A stretch of 24,815 nucleotides of DNA from the NCBI GenBank assembly GCA_900552735.1, contig USBA01000008.1:1-24815 (forward strand). Direction: 5' to 3'. The notes below the pieces were generated by a model, which saw only the letters and a list, made by a program, of their open reading frames with translations, made no database searches and was not told where the DNA came from. Of the stretch, positions 24,621 through 24,815 are shown piece by piece; positions within the stretch are counted from its first letter, which is position 1, and every line of letters begins with the position of its first letter. The DNA is from an uncultured Collinsella sp. Lineage in GTDB: Bacteria > Actinomycetota > Coriobacteriia > Coriobacteriales > Coriobacteriaceae. Made by a program: the position numbers and the translations under genes.

Positions 24621-24656
24621 AAAAATCAGGGGCACAGAACGGTGTTCTGCGCCCCT
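24621..24656 (-). terminator. terminator of the - strand surface-protein gene
   Basis: AGGGGCACAGAAC (24628-24640) pairs with GTTCTGCGCCCCT (24644-24656) over 13 positions with one A/C mismatch and a 3-nt loop. On the - strand a TTTTT run (24625-24621) follows two bases beyond the stem. It lies 33 nt beyond the stop codon at 24690 and may also help end the convergent PH-like gene. Confidence 0.75.
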
Positions 24657-24689
24657 CATCGAGTTGATGCGCCCAAAAGGCCGGTTGGC

Positions 24690-24815
24690 CTATTCGCTAG
24701 CGCCTTCGTCACTTTCATGGTCACTGGCAAGCATTGCCGCGCCGGCGACCGTTGTCGCCACGGCGGCAGCGGCGAGCCCGGCGGCGATACCAGAGCCGTC
24801 GCCCGTGTCGGCGAG
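24690..24815 (-). CDS. C-terminus of a probable cell-surface protein with sorting-signal-like tail (partial)
   Basis: Only the last 41 codons are in the window. They read LADTGDGSGIAAGLAAAAVA, then TTVAGAAMLA and an acidic end SDHESDEGASE. The pattern of an LxxTG-like motif (LADTG, with Ala in place of Pro) followed by a hydrophobic Ala-rich helix resembles a sortase substrate. The usual basic tail is replaced by an acidic one, so anchoring is uncertain. The ORF is open to the window end, so the ectodomain cannot be seen. Confidence 0.65.
   Translation of the reverse strand, partial: LADTGDGSGIAAGLAAAAVATTVAGAAMLASDHESDEGASE

Noticed and set aside
1..24815. CRISPR arrays, transposase genes and prophage modules
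   Set aside because: No regularly spaced repeats, no transposase motifs and no phage structural or integrase proteins were seen anywhere in the window.

Overview
The window is GC-rich bacterial DNA with dense, long genes. It looks like a Coriobacteriia genome, most likely Collinsella or a close relative. This is judged from protein style and gene content (a PHP-DnaE with a lineage-looking insert, formate-tetrahydrofolate ligase, a superoxide-reductase-type protein, TG-extended -10 boxes), not from a database match.

Left part (1-11060, + strand): a DNA-metabolism block. It holds the 3' part of an AddA/UvrD-like helicase-nuclease, a 17-bp perfect inverted repeat, the replicative polymerase gene dnaE, and, 38 nt downstream, a SWIM-SNF2 ATPase.

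Middle (11213-17836, + strand): a superoxide reductase whose N-terminal rubredoxin-like iron site has been lost, then a 661-aa relative of glutamine-dependent NAD synthetase that has lost every catalytic signature I can place (nitrilase Glu/Lys/Cys and the SGGxDS PP-loop). Next come the translationally overlapping ruvC-ruvA-ruvB operon and fhs.

18017-21847: a single-pass membrane protein with a PASTA-like domain and a four-fold heptad repeat, a convergent cation diffusion facilitator that probably exports Mn(II), and a double zinc-ribbon protein.

Right part (21848-24280): sparser, accessory-looking DNA with several decayed or unusual elements. There is a possible 30-codon hydrophobic peptide gene facing a possible short RNA. 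The two units share a symmetrical hairpin, and their 5' ends carry the same sequence blocks. Leftward there is a HicB-like antitoxin/HTH gene broken by a 4-bp ATGC tandem duplication, then perfect palindromes, an ADP-ribosylglycohydrolase, and a small ORF with an ideal Shine-Dalgarno but no normal start codon. The window ends with a small PH-like protein and the C-terminal sorting-signal-like tail of a surface protein.

The strongest candidates for something undescribed are the catalytically dead NAD-synthetase paralogue, the mirrored peptide/RNA locus at 21989-22273, and the HicB-like/ADP-ribosylglycohydrolase module. All functional statements are by reading motifs; no searches were run.
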